This document shows positions 1 through 8,039 of a stretch of DNA of 64,000 nt, piece by piece (position 1 is the first letter of the stretch; the number at the start of each line of letters is the position of its first letter). The notes under the pieces are model-generated. The model did not search any database and was not told where the DNA came from. It worked only from the letters and a program-made list of their open reading frames with translations. The stretch covers positions 124,001-188,000 of the forward strand of contig JANQOR010000004.1 of NCBI GenBank assembly GCA_028285685.1. The letters are read 5' to 3'. Source of the stretch: Cyclobacteriaceae bacterium. Lineage in GTDB: Bacteria > Bacteroidota > Bacteroidia > Cytophagales > Cyclobacteriaceae. Both the position numbers and the translations under genes were made by a program.

Positions 1-258
1 AGACTCTTGCAATACAAGTGCCGCCGTGATCAATCCTATCGCAACTGTTGCCGCCGCTGAAAGCCATGTCCTTCTTGAGTTTTTCTTCACCTTTGGGTTG
101 AACTTAACTTCTTGTTCTTTTTTTAAAAACCTGAAATAGTCCGATTCCTTTGAAAGTGCTGGATTTTCTACGAAATGTGATTTCACTCTCTTTTCTTCTT
201 CGAGCGTCGTTTCTCCATTCCAATATTTTTCAATCAGCTGTTCAATTGGCGATTCCAT
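1..258 (-). CDS. Anti-sigma-factor-like membrane protein, N-terminal part (cut by window edge)
   Basis: Reading the minus strand from an ATG at 258 gives 86 codons that run off the window without a stop. The first 65 or so residues are acidic and helical (MESPIEQLIEKYWNGETT...), followed by KKNSRR and a hydrophobic stretch (WLSAAATVAIGLITAALVL) that looks like one transmembrane helix. The start overlaps the end of the ECF sigma factor gene by 17 bp, so the two are probably translationally coupled. A short cytoplasmic helical domain before one membrane span, directly after an ECF sigma gene, is the usual layout of a Bacteroidota membrane anti-sigma factor. The role is inferred from context; I see no zinc-binding HxxxCxxC signature. 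Confidence 0.65.
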   Translation of the reverse strand, partial: MESPIEQLIEKYWNGETTLEEEKRVKSHFVENPALSKESDYFRFLKKEQEVKFNPKVKKNSRRTWLSAAATVAIGLITAALVLQES

Positions 259-751
259 AGGCATCTATTTTTTGCATGGCATCCTTTACTTTTTTCCGTG
301 CCCTGTGGATGTTGACTTTCACGTCACTTTCCGTCAGTGCACATGTCTCCGCTATCTCCTGGTAGCTCAATTCCTCCACCTCTCGAAGGTGAAAGACCTC
401 ACGTTGCTTTTTAGGTAAGGTATCCAGAATGTCTTTCAGCCATACCATTTGATCAGAATTGATGGCTTCCTGATCCGCTGGACTCGAAACTTGTAAATTC
501 ACCACTTTCTCGTCCAGGTCTGTATACCGGTTGCGTCGCAACGTTTCAATACATCTATTTCTCACGATCCGAAAAGCCCATGCATTGGCTTTTTCAATTT
601 TTGAAAGGTCGTGACGAATGTTCCAAATTTTGGCTAGGCAATCCTGTACTACATCACGTGCAGTCTCAGGTTCGTGAACGATCGACAGTGCATATCGATA
701 CATACCGTCTGAGGCTGGAATGATTAGCTCGTTATATAACTTGGTAGACAT
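242..751 (-). CDS. ECF-type RNA polymerase sigma factor
   Basis: 169-residue sigma-70 family protein that would direct RNA polymerase to a small set of stress promoters. Region 2 covers roughly residues 5-75 (core binding and -10 recognition; EPETARDVVQDCLAKIW then NAWAFRIVRNRC). Region 4 covers roughly residues 105-160 and has a helix-turn-helix: LPKKQREVFHLREVEELSY, then QEIAETCALTESDVKVNIHR. I chose the ATG at 751 (MSTKLYNELI). The open frame continues 28 codons upstream, but that extension does not look like a sigma N terminus. It overlaps the downstream membrane protein, its likely anti-sigma factor, by 17 bp. Family assignment is firm; the signal sensed is unknown. Confidence 0.9.
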   Translation of the reverse strand: MSTKLYNELIIPASDGMYRYALSIVHEPETARDVVQDCLAKIWNIRHDLSKIEKANAWAFRIVRNRCIETLRRNRYTDLDEKVVNLQVSSPADQEAINSDQMVWLKDILDTLPKKQREVFHLREVEELSYQEIAETCALTESDVKVNIHRARKKVKDAMQKIDAYGIAN

Positions 752-977
752 TCGGAGAGATGACGCGGATATAATGGAAAAGTTACACAATGCCCGATCT
801 AAAAAGAAATAAGTGCCTTCTTCAAGAAGGAGCAATCACATTCACGCTAAGTCATTTTTGCTCATGAGGAGAAATCGACTTTGATTTAAATGACAAATTC
901 CACATTCCAATAATTCCAAATCAAAATTGTCAACTGGCCAAAAACCAAATCGGCTTTTTGAGATTCCCCTCTGGACT

Positions 978-1430
978 CTAATTCTTCACATACCATTTGA
1001 ATGCTCGCTTCCTCTTACTGTGCCCAAGTATCTCGCCAGTGATAGTGTTGCTGGTCATCGCGTCGCTGTTTCCATTGGTTCCACCAATCATAACCCATTC
1101 CAAATTCTCTTTTAAGGTGACGGTGAAATCATTGAAGTCGGGTGTCTGACCGTAGATTGGTTCTATCTGTCCAAAGACGATGGAATCGCTCATGATCGTG
1201 AGAAAGGAAGCATCTGCTAGATGCTCCACTTTTCTCTTTGGATTGGAGGGACTCTGTGCCCACCAGGCCATCCGAATCTCTTTCCCGTTGCGAATTGCCT
1301 CAATAAGGTCACCGATGTTGCCATTCTCTCTTTTGCCTTCTGAATCATTATGGTAAACCATTGTCCAGGAAACTTGCGCTTGAGTTACTATTGCTGCGAG
1401 GAGGAGGATTGTAAAGATGGTTGATTTCAT
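978..1430 (-). CDS. Unknown secreted protein, HLAD-motif paralog (copy 2)
   Basis: 150 residues with a Sec signal peptide (MKSTIFTILLLAAIVTQAQ), so probably periplasmic or exported. I do not recognise the family. It aligns along its length with the protein encoded just upstream at 1433-1969. Shared features are a VSW/VGW start, a GNIGDLIEAIRNGKEIRMAW block against GSTQELIRFLRKGYDLRLAW, then VEHLAD against IEHLAD, and a C-terminal TNGNSDAM against TNGSFDAV. Its start lies 2 bp beyond the stop of that paralog, so the two form an operon born of tandem duplication. Function is unknown. Confidence 0.7.
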   Translation of the reverse strand: MKSTIFTILLLAAIVTQAQVSWTMVYHNDSEGKRENGNIGDLIEAIRNGKEIRMAWWAQSPSNPKRKVEHLADASFLTIMSDSIVFGQIEPIYGQTPDFNDFTVTLKENLEWVMIGGTNGNSDAMTSNTITGEILGHSKRKRAFKWYVKN

Positions 1431-1432
1431 TT

Positions 1433-1969
1433 CTATTTTGTTAAAAAAAGTGGGTTTGAATCAGAATTGTTGTCTAATCCAGACATATTAATCATCCAGG
1501 TCATTGTGTGACGCTGCGGCACTCGTCGATGTACTTTGTTTGTTACCCGGTTGTACCAGACTGCATCGAACGATCCATTCGTCGAAATGGCGACTCTCCA
1601 TTCGTGATCAAAAAGTGATGAATCTGCATAGTTTGCTGATTGGTTTTCCCAATCGACCCTGGATAGGACCTGGGGGTCCAGATGGACAATTACTTCATTT
1701 TCGTTGATAATCGCTATCCAGATTGGATCAGCAAGATGCTCGATCGATTTGTCTTCCTTTTTCCAACCCCAGGCTAGACGAAGGTCATAGCCCTTTCTCA
1801 AGAATCTGATCAACTCTTGCGTACTCCCTTCAAGAACAGAACCGTCAGCATGGGTTTTATAAACAGGTTTCCAGCCAACTACTTCTTCCTTGGGACCGGA
1901 ATACTTGTGCGTGAAAAACCCAGTGAGGAAGGTAACAACAACTATAACCGCTACCTTAGTTGTATTCAT
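1433..1969 (-). CDS. Unknown membrane-anchored protein, HLAD-motif paralog (copy 1)
   Basis: 178 residues. The N terminus (MNTTKVAVIVVVTFLTGFFTHKY) is hydrophobic and lacks a clear cleavage site, so it may act as a membrane anchor where its paralog downstream has a cleavable signal. The body holds LIRFLRKGYDLRLAWGWKK, then IEHLADPIWIAIINENEV and a C-terminal TNGSFDAVWYNRVTNKVHRR, each with a counterpart in the downstream gene. It is the first gene of the two-gene unit; 70 bp separate its start from the stop of the outer-membrane-type gene. Not recognised as a named family. Confidence 0.7.
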   Translation of the reverse strand: MNTTKVAVIVVVTFLTGFFTHKYSGPKEEVVGWKPVYKTHADGSVLEGSTQELIRFLRKGYDLRLAWGWKKEDKSIEHLADPIWIAIINENEVIVHLDPQVLSRVDWENQSANYADSSLFDHEWRVAISTNGSFDAVWYNRVTNKVHRRVPQRHTMTWMINMSGLDNNSDSNPLFLTK

Positions 1970-2039
1970 AAAGCCAAGTTAGCTTACAAGACTAAGAGAG
2001 GGGTTTTGGTCAAGCTTATTTAACAAGACATTAACAACT

Positions 2040-2915
2040 CTATTTAAGGAATCTTAGGCCAACCGTAAAGTCGAATCTTGAGATATCAAAGTCGGCTCTT
2101 GTCACAGTTCCGAATGGTGTTTGGTATTCATTAACCTTGCCAATGTTTAGACCAAAGCCAACCCCGACCGCAAGATTTGAATCCAGTATGTAGTCATAAC
2201 CAATCGCTAGTTCTAGAGCGAAAGTCTCGCCATGTTCAAAGTAGGGCGTGTTGTCCAAGAATCCATCATCTCTATATATAGCCATACCGCCAGTCAGGCT
2301 ATAGTACATGAACTGATCACCACCCCTCGATTGGCGGCTAAGCAATGTCAATCCAACATAGTGAAAGCGCACTTTTTCTTCGATGCTATTGGCACCAAAT
2401 AATTGACTGAAAAAAGGACTAAAATCTTCCTGGGCTGGAGTGCTTGTTCGGTTGTACTTCAGCCCTACGCCGAACCCACTGGTGGGGAAATACTGGATGT
2501 CTGTTCCCAAATGCACGAAGGTTCTTAGTTGACGTGCATAGGATTTTGGATGATTTTCGTAGCCCCCAAATTGATAGGTGAATCCGGTATTGAGCACTAT
2601 TCGGAACCTGTTAGATTCTATCAGCTCGGAGAACCGTTCGCTGATACCAGGCTCTTCCCCAATCTGGTCAGGAACTTCGACCGGGACTTGCGGCTGTTGT
2701 GATTCCTGCGCCTGAGTAAACGATAACACTTTGTCACGTTCAATTCTGGATCGGATCGGACCGGTTACGTCAAATATTTGAAAGTGGATGTAAGCGGATG
2801 AAATACGTGTGATCTTGCAATTAAGTGTATCACCTGCCATGGTGATTATTTGATCTTGACCCTTTGCAGCCATATAGCTGACAGTAAAAAGCAGGAGGAA
2901 CAGTAATTTTTTCAC
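2040..2915 (-). CDS. Outer-membrane beta-barrel-like protein
   Basis: 291 residues starting at a GTG (2913-2915) with a clear signal peptide (MKKLLFLLLFTVSYMAAKGQ). Mature residues 20-60 (DQIITMAGDTLNCKITRISSA) match the short N-terminal 'conversion of a task to a cell-surface label' module often seen in Bacteroidota outer-membrane proteins. From about residue 100 the sequence alternates polar and aromatic/hydrophobic residues and ends in a phenylalanine-rich strand (ISRFDFTVGLRFLK), typical of an 8-10-stranded barrel inserted by the Bam machinery. Monocistronic, between an unrelated operon and a divergent SIMPL gene. Substrate or role unknown. Confidence 0.65.
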   Translation of the reverse strand: MKKLLFLLLFTVSYMAAKGQDQIITMAGDTLNCKITRISSAYIHFQIFDVTGPIRSRIERDKVLSFTQAQESQQPQVPVEVPDQIGEEPGISERFSELIESNRFRIVLNTGFTYQFGGYENHPKSYARQLRTFVHLGTDIQYFPTSGFGVGLKYNRTSTPAQEDFSPFFSQLFGANSIEEKVRFHYVGLTLLSRQSRGGDQFMYYSLTGGMAIYRDDGFLDNTPYFEHGETFALELAIGYDYILDSNLAVGVGFGLNIGKVNEYQTPFGTVTRADFDISRFDFTVGLRFLK

Positions 2916-2985
2916 GCGTTAATCAAGGATTTTCAAATATGGCCTGAATATTGAATATCTATTGCTTTCAAAATAAATAACAACC

Positions 2986-3675
2986 ATGAAAAAGATTTTC
3001 CTAATACTAACAGTGATTACCTCTAATTTATTATTTGGTCAGGAGAATGTAAATATTCATAACACTCCGCACATAGAAGTAACAGGTGAGGGCAAGATGG
3101 AGGTTGTGCCAGATGAGATTTATCTGACTATATCCATTAGTGAGGCAGATCGAGGCAAACTTTCGATGGAAAAATTGGAACTAGATATGTTGAAGAGACT
3201 TGAAGACATAGGTATTGATGTTGATGAACAATTGAAGGTTTTAAATTTTAATAGCGGTTTTAAAAACCGAGTACTTGGTCAAAAGATCAATACCTCAAAG
3301 CAATATGAACTAATGTTGAATGAGACAAGACAAGTTCCTGTCGTTTTTGCCGAACTGGAAAAATTAAATATTTCCAATATAAACTTCATCCGTGTCGATC
3401 ATTCTGATAGAGAATCACTTGAGATGGAGGTAAAAGTGGCAGCTGTTCGGTCGGCTAAGAACAAGGCTCAGAGAATGTTACAGGAACTGGGAAACCAGGT
3501 GGGAAAGCCTATTTTGATCCAGGAAAGGAGTTCTGGTCATTCACATCGATATCAAAGTTTGGCCACCAATTCGGAATTGGAGGAAGTGTTTTATGAGTCA
3601 AGACCACTACCAGATCTAGACTTCCAAAGTATTGTGATTCAATATAGTGTGCAGGTGAGATTTGCGATCGATTGA
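2986..3675 (+). CDS. SIMPL (DUF541) domain-containing secreted protein
   Basis: 229 residues with a signal peptide (MKKIFLILTVITSNLLFGQ). The mature protein begins IEVTGEGKMEVVPDEIYLTI, the hallmark start of the SIMPL/DUF541 family (YggE/BP26-like), and continues with the family's second half (VKVAAVRSAKNKAQRMLQELG). The family forms oligomeric periplasmic or envelope proteins linked to oxidative-stress protection in some bacteria; the precise role here is unknown. It is divergent from the outer-membrane protein gene (70 bp apart) and convergent with a serine hydrolase gene 31 bp away. Its stop codon lies in a 16-bp perfect palindrome. Confidence 0.85.
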   Translation: MKKIFLILTVITSNLLFGQENVNIHNTPHIEVTGEGKMEVVPDEIYLTISISEADRGKLSMEKLELDMLKRLEDIGIDVDEQLKVLNFNSGFKNRVLGQKINTSKQYELMLNETRQVPVVFAELEKLNISNINFIRVDHSDRESLEMEVKVAAVRSAKNKAQRMLQELGNQVGKPILIQERSSGHSHRYQSLATNSELEEVFYESRPLPDLDFQSIVIQYSVQVRFAID

Positions 3676-3683
3676 TCAATCGA
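3668..3683. repeat. 16-bp perfect palindrome over the SIMPL gene stop codon
   Basis: TCGATTGATCAATCGA has two-fold symmetry with no loop and contains the TGA stop of the SIMPL gene. It sits between convergent genes. There is no T-run after it, so a standard intrinsic terminator is not supported. One such palindrome is expected by chance in a window of this size. Confidence 0.5.
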
Positions 3684-3706
3684 AAGGTTTGTCAAATAGA
3701 AGCGGA

Positions 3707-4747
3707 TTAACGGCCTGGGAAAGCACGCTTTTGTTCCAATACAAGTCCAAACAACCTACCGTAATCTGTAACCTTCATTCTTTCATCTTCTGGACTGTTT
3801 ACTTCTGTTTGGTGAACAACAACCATTTCCCATTCCGGAATGATGGTCAAACTTTGTTGACCTGTTCCCTGCGCCGAATAGGTTCCATCAGGAATATTAA
3901 CAAAAGGAAGGTGAAAGCCTTCTTCTGCTGCCCACCAACAGTATCCGTATGCGCCCCTAATTCCACAGCTGGAATAAGGAGTTGTACTTTCTTCTATCCA
4001 ATTTGAGGGAATAAGTTGTTGACCATTCCAGTTTCCATTTTGGATGAGTAGTTGCCCAAGTAGTAGTAGATCTTCAGCTGAGAAGTACCACAGTGCTGCT
4101 GGATGTTCGGAAGCATCTTCGTAATGATATTTTTGAAGAGTAGTATCAAACTTCATCTTCAATGGCCTGGCGATATCATCATCGAATACCTGGAAGAGAG
4201 ACTTCCCAGTATGATTTTCAAAGATTGTAACTAGCGCATTGAAGTCCCAGTTATTGTAGTACCAGTGCTCATCTCTTTTGAATTCTCCTCGCTCCGGTCT
4301 GTTCCGTACCATACCTGGAGTCTCGAATGCCGCTTTGTGGTAAACTCCTGACCGAGCCCGAAGCAAATCAATAATTCTTGCACTTTTCTCCTCATCAGTC
4401 AATCCCAATTTGTCGTCTATTCCGAGTTCTGCGAGAGTAGATTCTGGATTTATGATCCCTCGGTCGATGTAAATACCGTATAGCAAACTGAGGACACTTT
4501 TTCTCATGGAGAATATTAGGTAAGGTTTCTCGGTGTCGCCATATGAGTATACGCGTTGACCTTTGTGATACACTATGAAGGATTTTGTCAATTTGCCAGT
4601 TAGAAAATTTGTGATCTTATCCTTCTTTTCTTGAGGCCAGGAAATCGAATCAGCAAATTCGGGATGTTTTATAACATCTCTCGTTAGTTGTGCCGGACTG
4701 GAAAGTACAAATAGAATAGAAAGTAAGGCCAGGAAAGGTCTATTCAT
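3707..4747 (-). CDS. Beta-lactamase-fold serine hydrolase (class C / esterase-like)
   Basis: 346 residues with a signal peptide (MNRPFLALLSILFVLSSPAQ), so periplasmic. The nucleophile motif SxxK is at 80-83 (SMRK) and the second catalytic motif Y-N-N at about 164-166. The C-terminal 'KTG/HxG' strand is represented by VVVHQTEVN. This pattern marks the serine beta-lactamase-like superfamily (PF00144), which includes esterases, D-aminopeptidases and peptidoglycan hydrolases. The substrate cannot be read from sequence. Two more members lie at 26849 and 28985. Monocistronic, facing the SIMPL gene. Confidence 0.85.
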   Translation of the reverse strand: MNRPFLALLSILFVLSSPAQLTRDVIKHPEFADSISWPQEKKDKITNFLTGKLTKSFIVYHKGQRVYSYGDTEKPYLIFSMRKSVLSLLYGIYIDRGIINPESTLAELGIDDKLGLTDEEKSARIIDLLRARSGVYHKAAFETPGMVRNRPERGEFKRDEHWYYNNWDFNALVTIFENHTGKSLFQVFDDDIARPLKMKFDTTLQKYHYEDASEHPAALWYFSAEDLLLLGQLLIQNGNWNGQQLIPSNWIEESTTPYSSCGIRGAYGYCWWAAEEGFHLPFVNIPDGTYSAQGTGQQSLTIIPEWEMVVVHQTEVNSPEDERMKVTDYGRLFGLVLEQKRAFPGR

Positions 4748-4797
4748 GGGGCTTGGTTTAAGATAAGACTCCGGAAAAGGAAATTAGTTGCAGATTT

Positions 4798-5835
4798 TTA
4801 ATCTGTCAGCACATTCGTTACAAATGTTGATTTAGTGATTAACCACAGAAGAAGAAAAACAATGGCCCATCTAAGATAGATAGTATAATAATCTGTGGTG
4901 TCCTTGTAACGTGTTTCTTTGATCTCTGCTTTTTCTAACTGATCAATTTCTTTGAATACCTGCACTAGCGCCTGCTTGTCTGAGACTCGATAATAGTTCC
5001 CATTCCCTATTTTGGCGATTTCTCTGAGTGTTGTTTCGTCAAAGGTATTTTCAACATACCTTGTTCTCCCAAAGAAGTCTGTGCCGTAGGGTACGCGTCC
5101 CTCTTTTCCAATTGCAATGACGTAAATGGTGATATCATATGCTGCCGCCAGCTTGGCGGAGGTGATTGGATCGATGTTACCGGCTGTATTGTCTCCATCA
5201 CTCATGAGTATCATTACTTTGGACTCAGACTCTGATTCTCTAAGCCGATTGGTGCTAACGGCTAACGCACTTCCAATGGCTGTTCCTCTGCTTTCAATGA
5301 GATCAAATGAGATATCGTCAATATAGGTATAGAGCAAATCGTAGTCAGTTGTGAGTGGTGATCTGGAGTATGCATCGCCTGAAAACACTACTAAACCAAT
5401 TCGATCTTGAAATCTACCGGCGACAAAATCATGAGCTACTTCTTTTGCAGCCTCTAGTCTATTGGGTCTGAAATCTTCGATTTGCATGGATTGTGAGATA
5501 TCCACCGTCAGCATAATATCAATTCCTTCACTCCATTGTTCAGTCTGCTCATTCGTGGTCTGAGGGCGTGCCATTCCCACGATAATGAGAAGCAAGGACA
5601 GGATAAAGAAGATACCCGGAATGAACCTCAGGTAGCTTATTGGATCACTTCTCAGATCTGTTTTTGTTAAGGCTATGGGAAGCTTCTGCCTGAACCTTGT
5701 CGCAATAAGCCATCTGAGAATAAAGAGAATTGGAATCAGGGCGATTGCGTAAAGCCAGATAGGGTTTTCCCAGTCGAAACTTTCAAGCCTTGACAAGGAA
5801 AACCAATCGAAGGATAGCCAACTTCTATTTTCCAT
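4798..5835 (-). CDS. batA: VWA-domain membrane protein, BatA-like
   Basis: 345 residues. Two N-terminal membrane spans (about 28-44 and 72-88) are followed by a von Willebrand factor A domain and a C-terminal span (about 320-340). The metal-ion-dependent adhesion site is complete: DISQS at 112-116, the Thr in SPLTTDYDLL and the Asp in LMSDGDNTAG. Architecture and length match BatA of the Bacteroides aerotolerance operon, an inner-membrane protein with a periplasmic/cytosolic VWA domain thought to act with MoxR ATPases. It overlaps the upstream gene by 11 bp and ends a three-gene operon. BatB, BatC (TPR), BatD and MoxR are not adjacent here. Confidence 0.85.
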   Translation of the reverse strand: MENRSWLSFDWFSLSRLESFDWENPIWLYAIALIPILFILRWLIATRFRQKLPIALTKTDLRSDPISYLRFIPGIFFILSLLLIIVGMARPQTTNEQTEQWSEGIDIMLTVDISQSMQIEDFRPNRLEAAKEVAHDFVAGRFQDRIGLVVFSGDAYSRSPLTTDYDLLYTYIDDISFDLIESRGTAIGSALAVSTNRLRESESESKVMILMSDGDNTAGNIDPITSAKLAAAYDITIYVIAIGKEGRVPYGTDFFGRTRYVENTFDETTLREIAKIGNGNYYRVSDKQALVQVFKEIDQLEKAEIKETRYKDTTDYYTIYLRWAIVFLLLWLITKSTFVTNVLTD

Positions 5836-6724
5836 CTCTGATTTCTTCTACCTTTTTGTTGTACCTGTATTGAGTAAAATCTTCAATCTGTTGAAAATCT
5901 TGGAAGATAGTCTCCGTTTGTCTTTTTCCATAAACCAACCGATCGATCGAATGAAGCGGTTTTTCCAATTCTTTAGCAAACGACTGAGCTAAAATCTCCT
6001 TTGTTGTGAGCTTAGTGAAAGGGAACTTGTCTAATCGTTCCTGGTACCTTTTCCAGAAGAAAAGAGCCTTTTCGGCAAGGTCAGATTCTGGATTTGATTT
6101 TAGACTGTTAATGTAACCTGAAAGTTGCTCCGAAAAGCGCTCATAGTCTTTTCTCAACTTACGAAGTCTGAAGAAGCGTATGATCTTCTTGCCGAAGATT
6201 AGTAAGAGGACGACTGCAATGAACAGGAGTGAACCCAAGACAATGTATAAGAGCGGATAGTTGAAAAATCTGTTTACGGCCTCATAGCTCGTATTGGCAA
6301 TCAATTGAGTTGTATCCGAAACCATAGGAGCCAACTCTTTCAGCATGATGGAATCTATAGGTGTGCGTATTAGGGTGGAGTCCAACACATCTAGGATTAT
6401 CGCTGGGAGTGATAGATATTGCACCAAATCTATTTCGTAAGACTGGATGGAGTAAACAGTGCTGTCGAATGCCTTATTCCCTTGAGATTTTGTGGGAAAA
6501 AAGGTTTTGGAGGAAAATTCGAAAGGGGCAAAGTTGTAGGTGCTGTCAGGAAAAATCATCTCCAATTCAGAAGGATAAGTAGCAGTGATCCAGAAATTCA
6601 CGTCCTGACCGATTAGAAGGCTGTCTTCTACAAATCCCCCGCTAACCTTAATCTCTTGTGCGAAGATTTTAGTGGAAAAGACAAATAAAAGTATTGCTAA
6701 AAAACTACCTCGTCCGCCTTGCAT
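5825..6724 (-). CDS. Bat-operon membrane protein (DUF4381/BatD-like position)
   Basis: 299 residues: a signal peptide (FLAILLFVFSTKIFA at about 8-22), a 130-residue extracytoplasmic beta-rich domain, one transmembrane helix (about 156-178), then a basic helical cytoplasmic tail. It lies between DUF58 and BatA genes, overlapping the first by 20 bp and the second by 11 bp, so the three are translated together. In Bacteroidota this slot in the MoxR/bat operon usually holds a poorly characterised membrane protein of this topology. Assignment rests on position and topology; no catalytic motif is visible. Confidence 0.7.
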   Translation of the reverse strand: MQGGRGSFLAILLFVFSTKIFAQEIKVSGGFVEDSLLIGQDVNFWITATYPSELEMIFPDSTYNFAPFEFSSKTFFPTKSQGNKAFDSTVYSIQSYEIDLVQYLSLPAIILDVLDSTLIRTPIDSIMLKELAPMVSDTTQLIANTSYEAVNRFFNYPLLYIVLGSLLFIAVVLLLIFGKKIIRFFRLRKLRKDYERFSEQLSGYINSLKSNPESDLAEKALFFWKRYQERLDKFPFTKLTTKEILAQSFAKELEKPLHSIDRLVYGKRQTETIFQDFQQIEDFTQYRYNKKVEEIRDGK

Positions 6725-7589
6725 TGCTTCTATTTCTATGTCTGAATAGTTTTATAAGTTTTGGAACATAGTCTTCCTCAGTAGCTATTGATACGTAGTT
6801 GACATCATTTCGTCTGCAGAAGTCTTCCAGCGATTCTTTGTTTTCACCTTGTGTTTTGCTGACGACTTGTTTGAAGGATTCAGACGATGTATTTAGCCAG
6901 ATTGTTTTCTCTGATTCTTTTTCATACAAAGGCACAATTCCAAGATTTGGCATTCCTTTTTCTCGTCTGTCGGAAACGTCGATCACCACTAGGTCATGTT
7001 TTCTGGCAAGCCCTTTAAGTGACTGTGTAAAGCCTTCATCAATAAAATCCGAGACAACAAAAACTACCGTTTTTCTCTTGAGCAAATTCAATAAATACTT
7101 AATTGCCCCACTTAAATTGGTCTTTTTTGACTTTGGTTTTAGCTGAAAAAGTCTATTGATGACTTCATAGGCATGCTTCAGCGTTTTTGCTGGCTTCACA
7201 TAGTCTTCAACGCGGTCTGAGTAACAAAGCACGCCTACCTTACTTCCTTCCCTCACTGCGGATATCGATAGCAGCCCAGTGATCTCTTTGGTTAGGTCTA
7301 TTTTTTGTCTTTTGTCCTTGCCAATTTCCTGCGATGCGGAAACGTCAACAAGGAAAAATACGGTTTGTTCTTTTTCTTCAATGAATGTCTTAACAAAAGT
7401 TCCATGTCCCTTGGCTGTGACCCTCCAGTCGATTGTTCGGATATCATCACCCCACTGATAGGGTCTTGCATCTTCATACTCTAGACCTGCACCTTTGAAT
7501 ATGGAACGAAAATCTCCTTGCATCTGGGAGTTGATTGCCTTCCTAATGCGGATGTCGTATCTCCTAAGTTTTTTTAGAATTTCCTTCAT
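6705..7589 (-). CDS. DUF58 domain protein of the bat operon
   Basis: 294 residues, cytoplasmic. The DUF58 signature YEDARPYQWGDDIRTIDWRV is at about 37-56, followed by a divergent VWA-like domain starting FLVDVSASQEIG. DUF58 proteins are regular partners of MoxR AAA+ ATPases and VWA proteins, in a chaperone-like or stress-related system. This is the first gene of the DUF58-membrane protein-batA operon. The usual upstream moxR gene is absent: the next gene is the divergent DUF4296-mutS2 unit 111 bp away. A TAnnTTTG box on the minus strand at 7668-7675 is a likely promoter. Confidence 0.9.
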   Translation of the reverse strand: MKEILKKLRRYDIRIRKAINSQMQGDFRSIFKGAGLEYEDARPYQWGDDIRTIDWRVTAKGHGTFVKTFIEEKEQTVFFLVDVSASQEIGKDKRQKIDLTKEITGLLSISAVREGSKVGVLCYSDRVEDYVKPAKTLKHAYEVINRLFQLKPKSKKTNLSGAIKYLLNLLKRKTVVFVVSDFIDEGFTQSLKGLARKHDLVVIDVSDRREKGMPNLGIVPLYEKESEKTIWLNTSSESFKQVVSKTQGENKESLEDFCRRNDVNYVSIATEEDYVPKLIKLFRHRNRSNARRTR

Positions 7590-7652
7590 CTGATCTCCTA
7601 ATATTCATTTGGCATTAAAATAGCTGCTGAATTCTGGGCCTGATATGTGATC

Positions 7653-7683
7653 TTTGTATTTGACCTTCAAAATTATATCTCTG
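7653..7683 (+). promoter_or_regulatory. Putative promoter for the DUF4296-mutS2 operon
   Basis: A -33 element TTTG (7653-7656) lies 19 nt before TATCTCTG (7676-7683), which differs by one base from the Bacteroidota -7 consensus TAnnTTTG. The GTG start follows 17 nt later. Spacing and position fit; not proven. Confidence 0.4.
7668..7675 (-). promoter_or_regulatory. Putative -7 box for the DUF58-bat operon
   Basis: On the minus strand this reads TAATTTTG, a perfect TAnnTTTG match, about 80 nt upstream of the DUF58 start. It overlaps the opposing promoter candidate for DUF4296-mutS2, so the two operons may compete. No good -33 TTG is seen. Confidence 0.4.
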
Positions 7684-7700
7684 GTAATTATTAGTTCGAA

Positions 7701-8039
7701 GTGAAAAAGTTTTTTTTGACCGTTCTTGTAATAGTTTCAGCTTGTTCCACGGGAAGCAGGCCTCCTGATGACCTCATACCTCAGGATCAAATGATATCAT
7801 TGCTGGTTGAGGTTCACATGCTAGAATCTAAAGTAAAGAACCTGTCAATTCGTCCTACTGACTCGGCGAAAGTAGTTTATGATCACTACGAAAATCTTCT
7901 TTTTGCAGATTTTAACATTACCCAGGACCAATACGAACGTAGCTTCAACTACTACGTGGAAAACTTGAATGAATTTAAAGATGTATATGGTGCTGTGGTC
8001 GATACGCTCATGCAGCGTGAAAAACTCTTGAAGGATTGA
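7701..8039 (+). CDS. DUF4296 lipoprotein
   Basis: 112 residues starting at GTG. The signal peptide ends in a lipobox (VIVSAC, lipidated Cys at 15), so this is a membrane-attached lipoprotein. The following segment (DLIPQDQMISLLVEVHMLES) is the typical start of DUF4296, a family confined to Bacteroidota and of unknown function. Its TGA stop overlaps the TTG start of mutS2 (sequence TTGA), implying coupled translation of the two. A candidate promoter sits just upstream. Confidence 0.85.
   Translation: MKKFFLTVLVIVSACSTGSRPPDDLIPQDQMISLLVEVHMLESKVKNLSIRPTDSAKVVYDHYENLLFADFNITQDQYERSFNYYVENLNEFKDVYGAVVDTLMQREKLLKD

Noticed and set aside
242-835. 28-codon N-terminal extension of the first sigma factor
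   Set aside because: Sequence MLLLEEGTYFFLDRAL does not resemble a sigma factor; the ATG at 751 fits the family.
1504-2023. Plus-strand open frames opposite the HLAD paralog
   Set aside because: They overlap a well-supported - strand gene, lack a signal, and have no recognisable domain; shadows.
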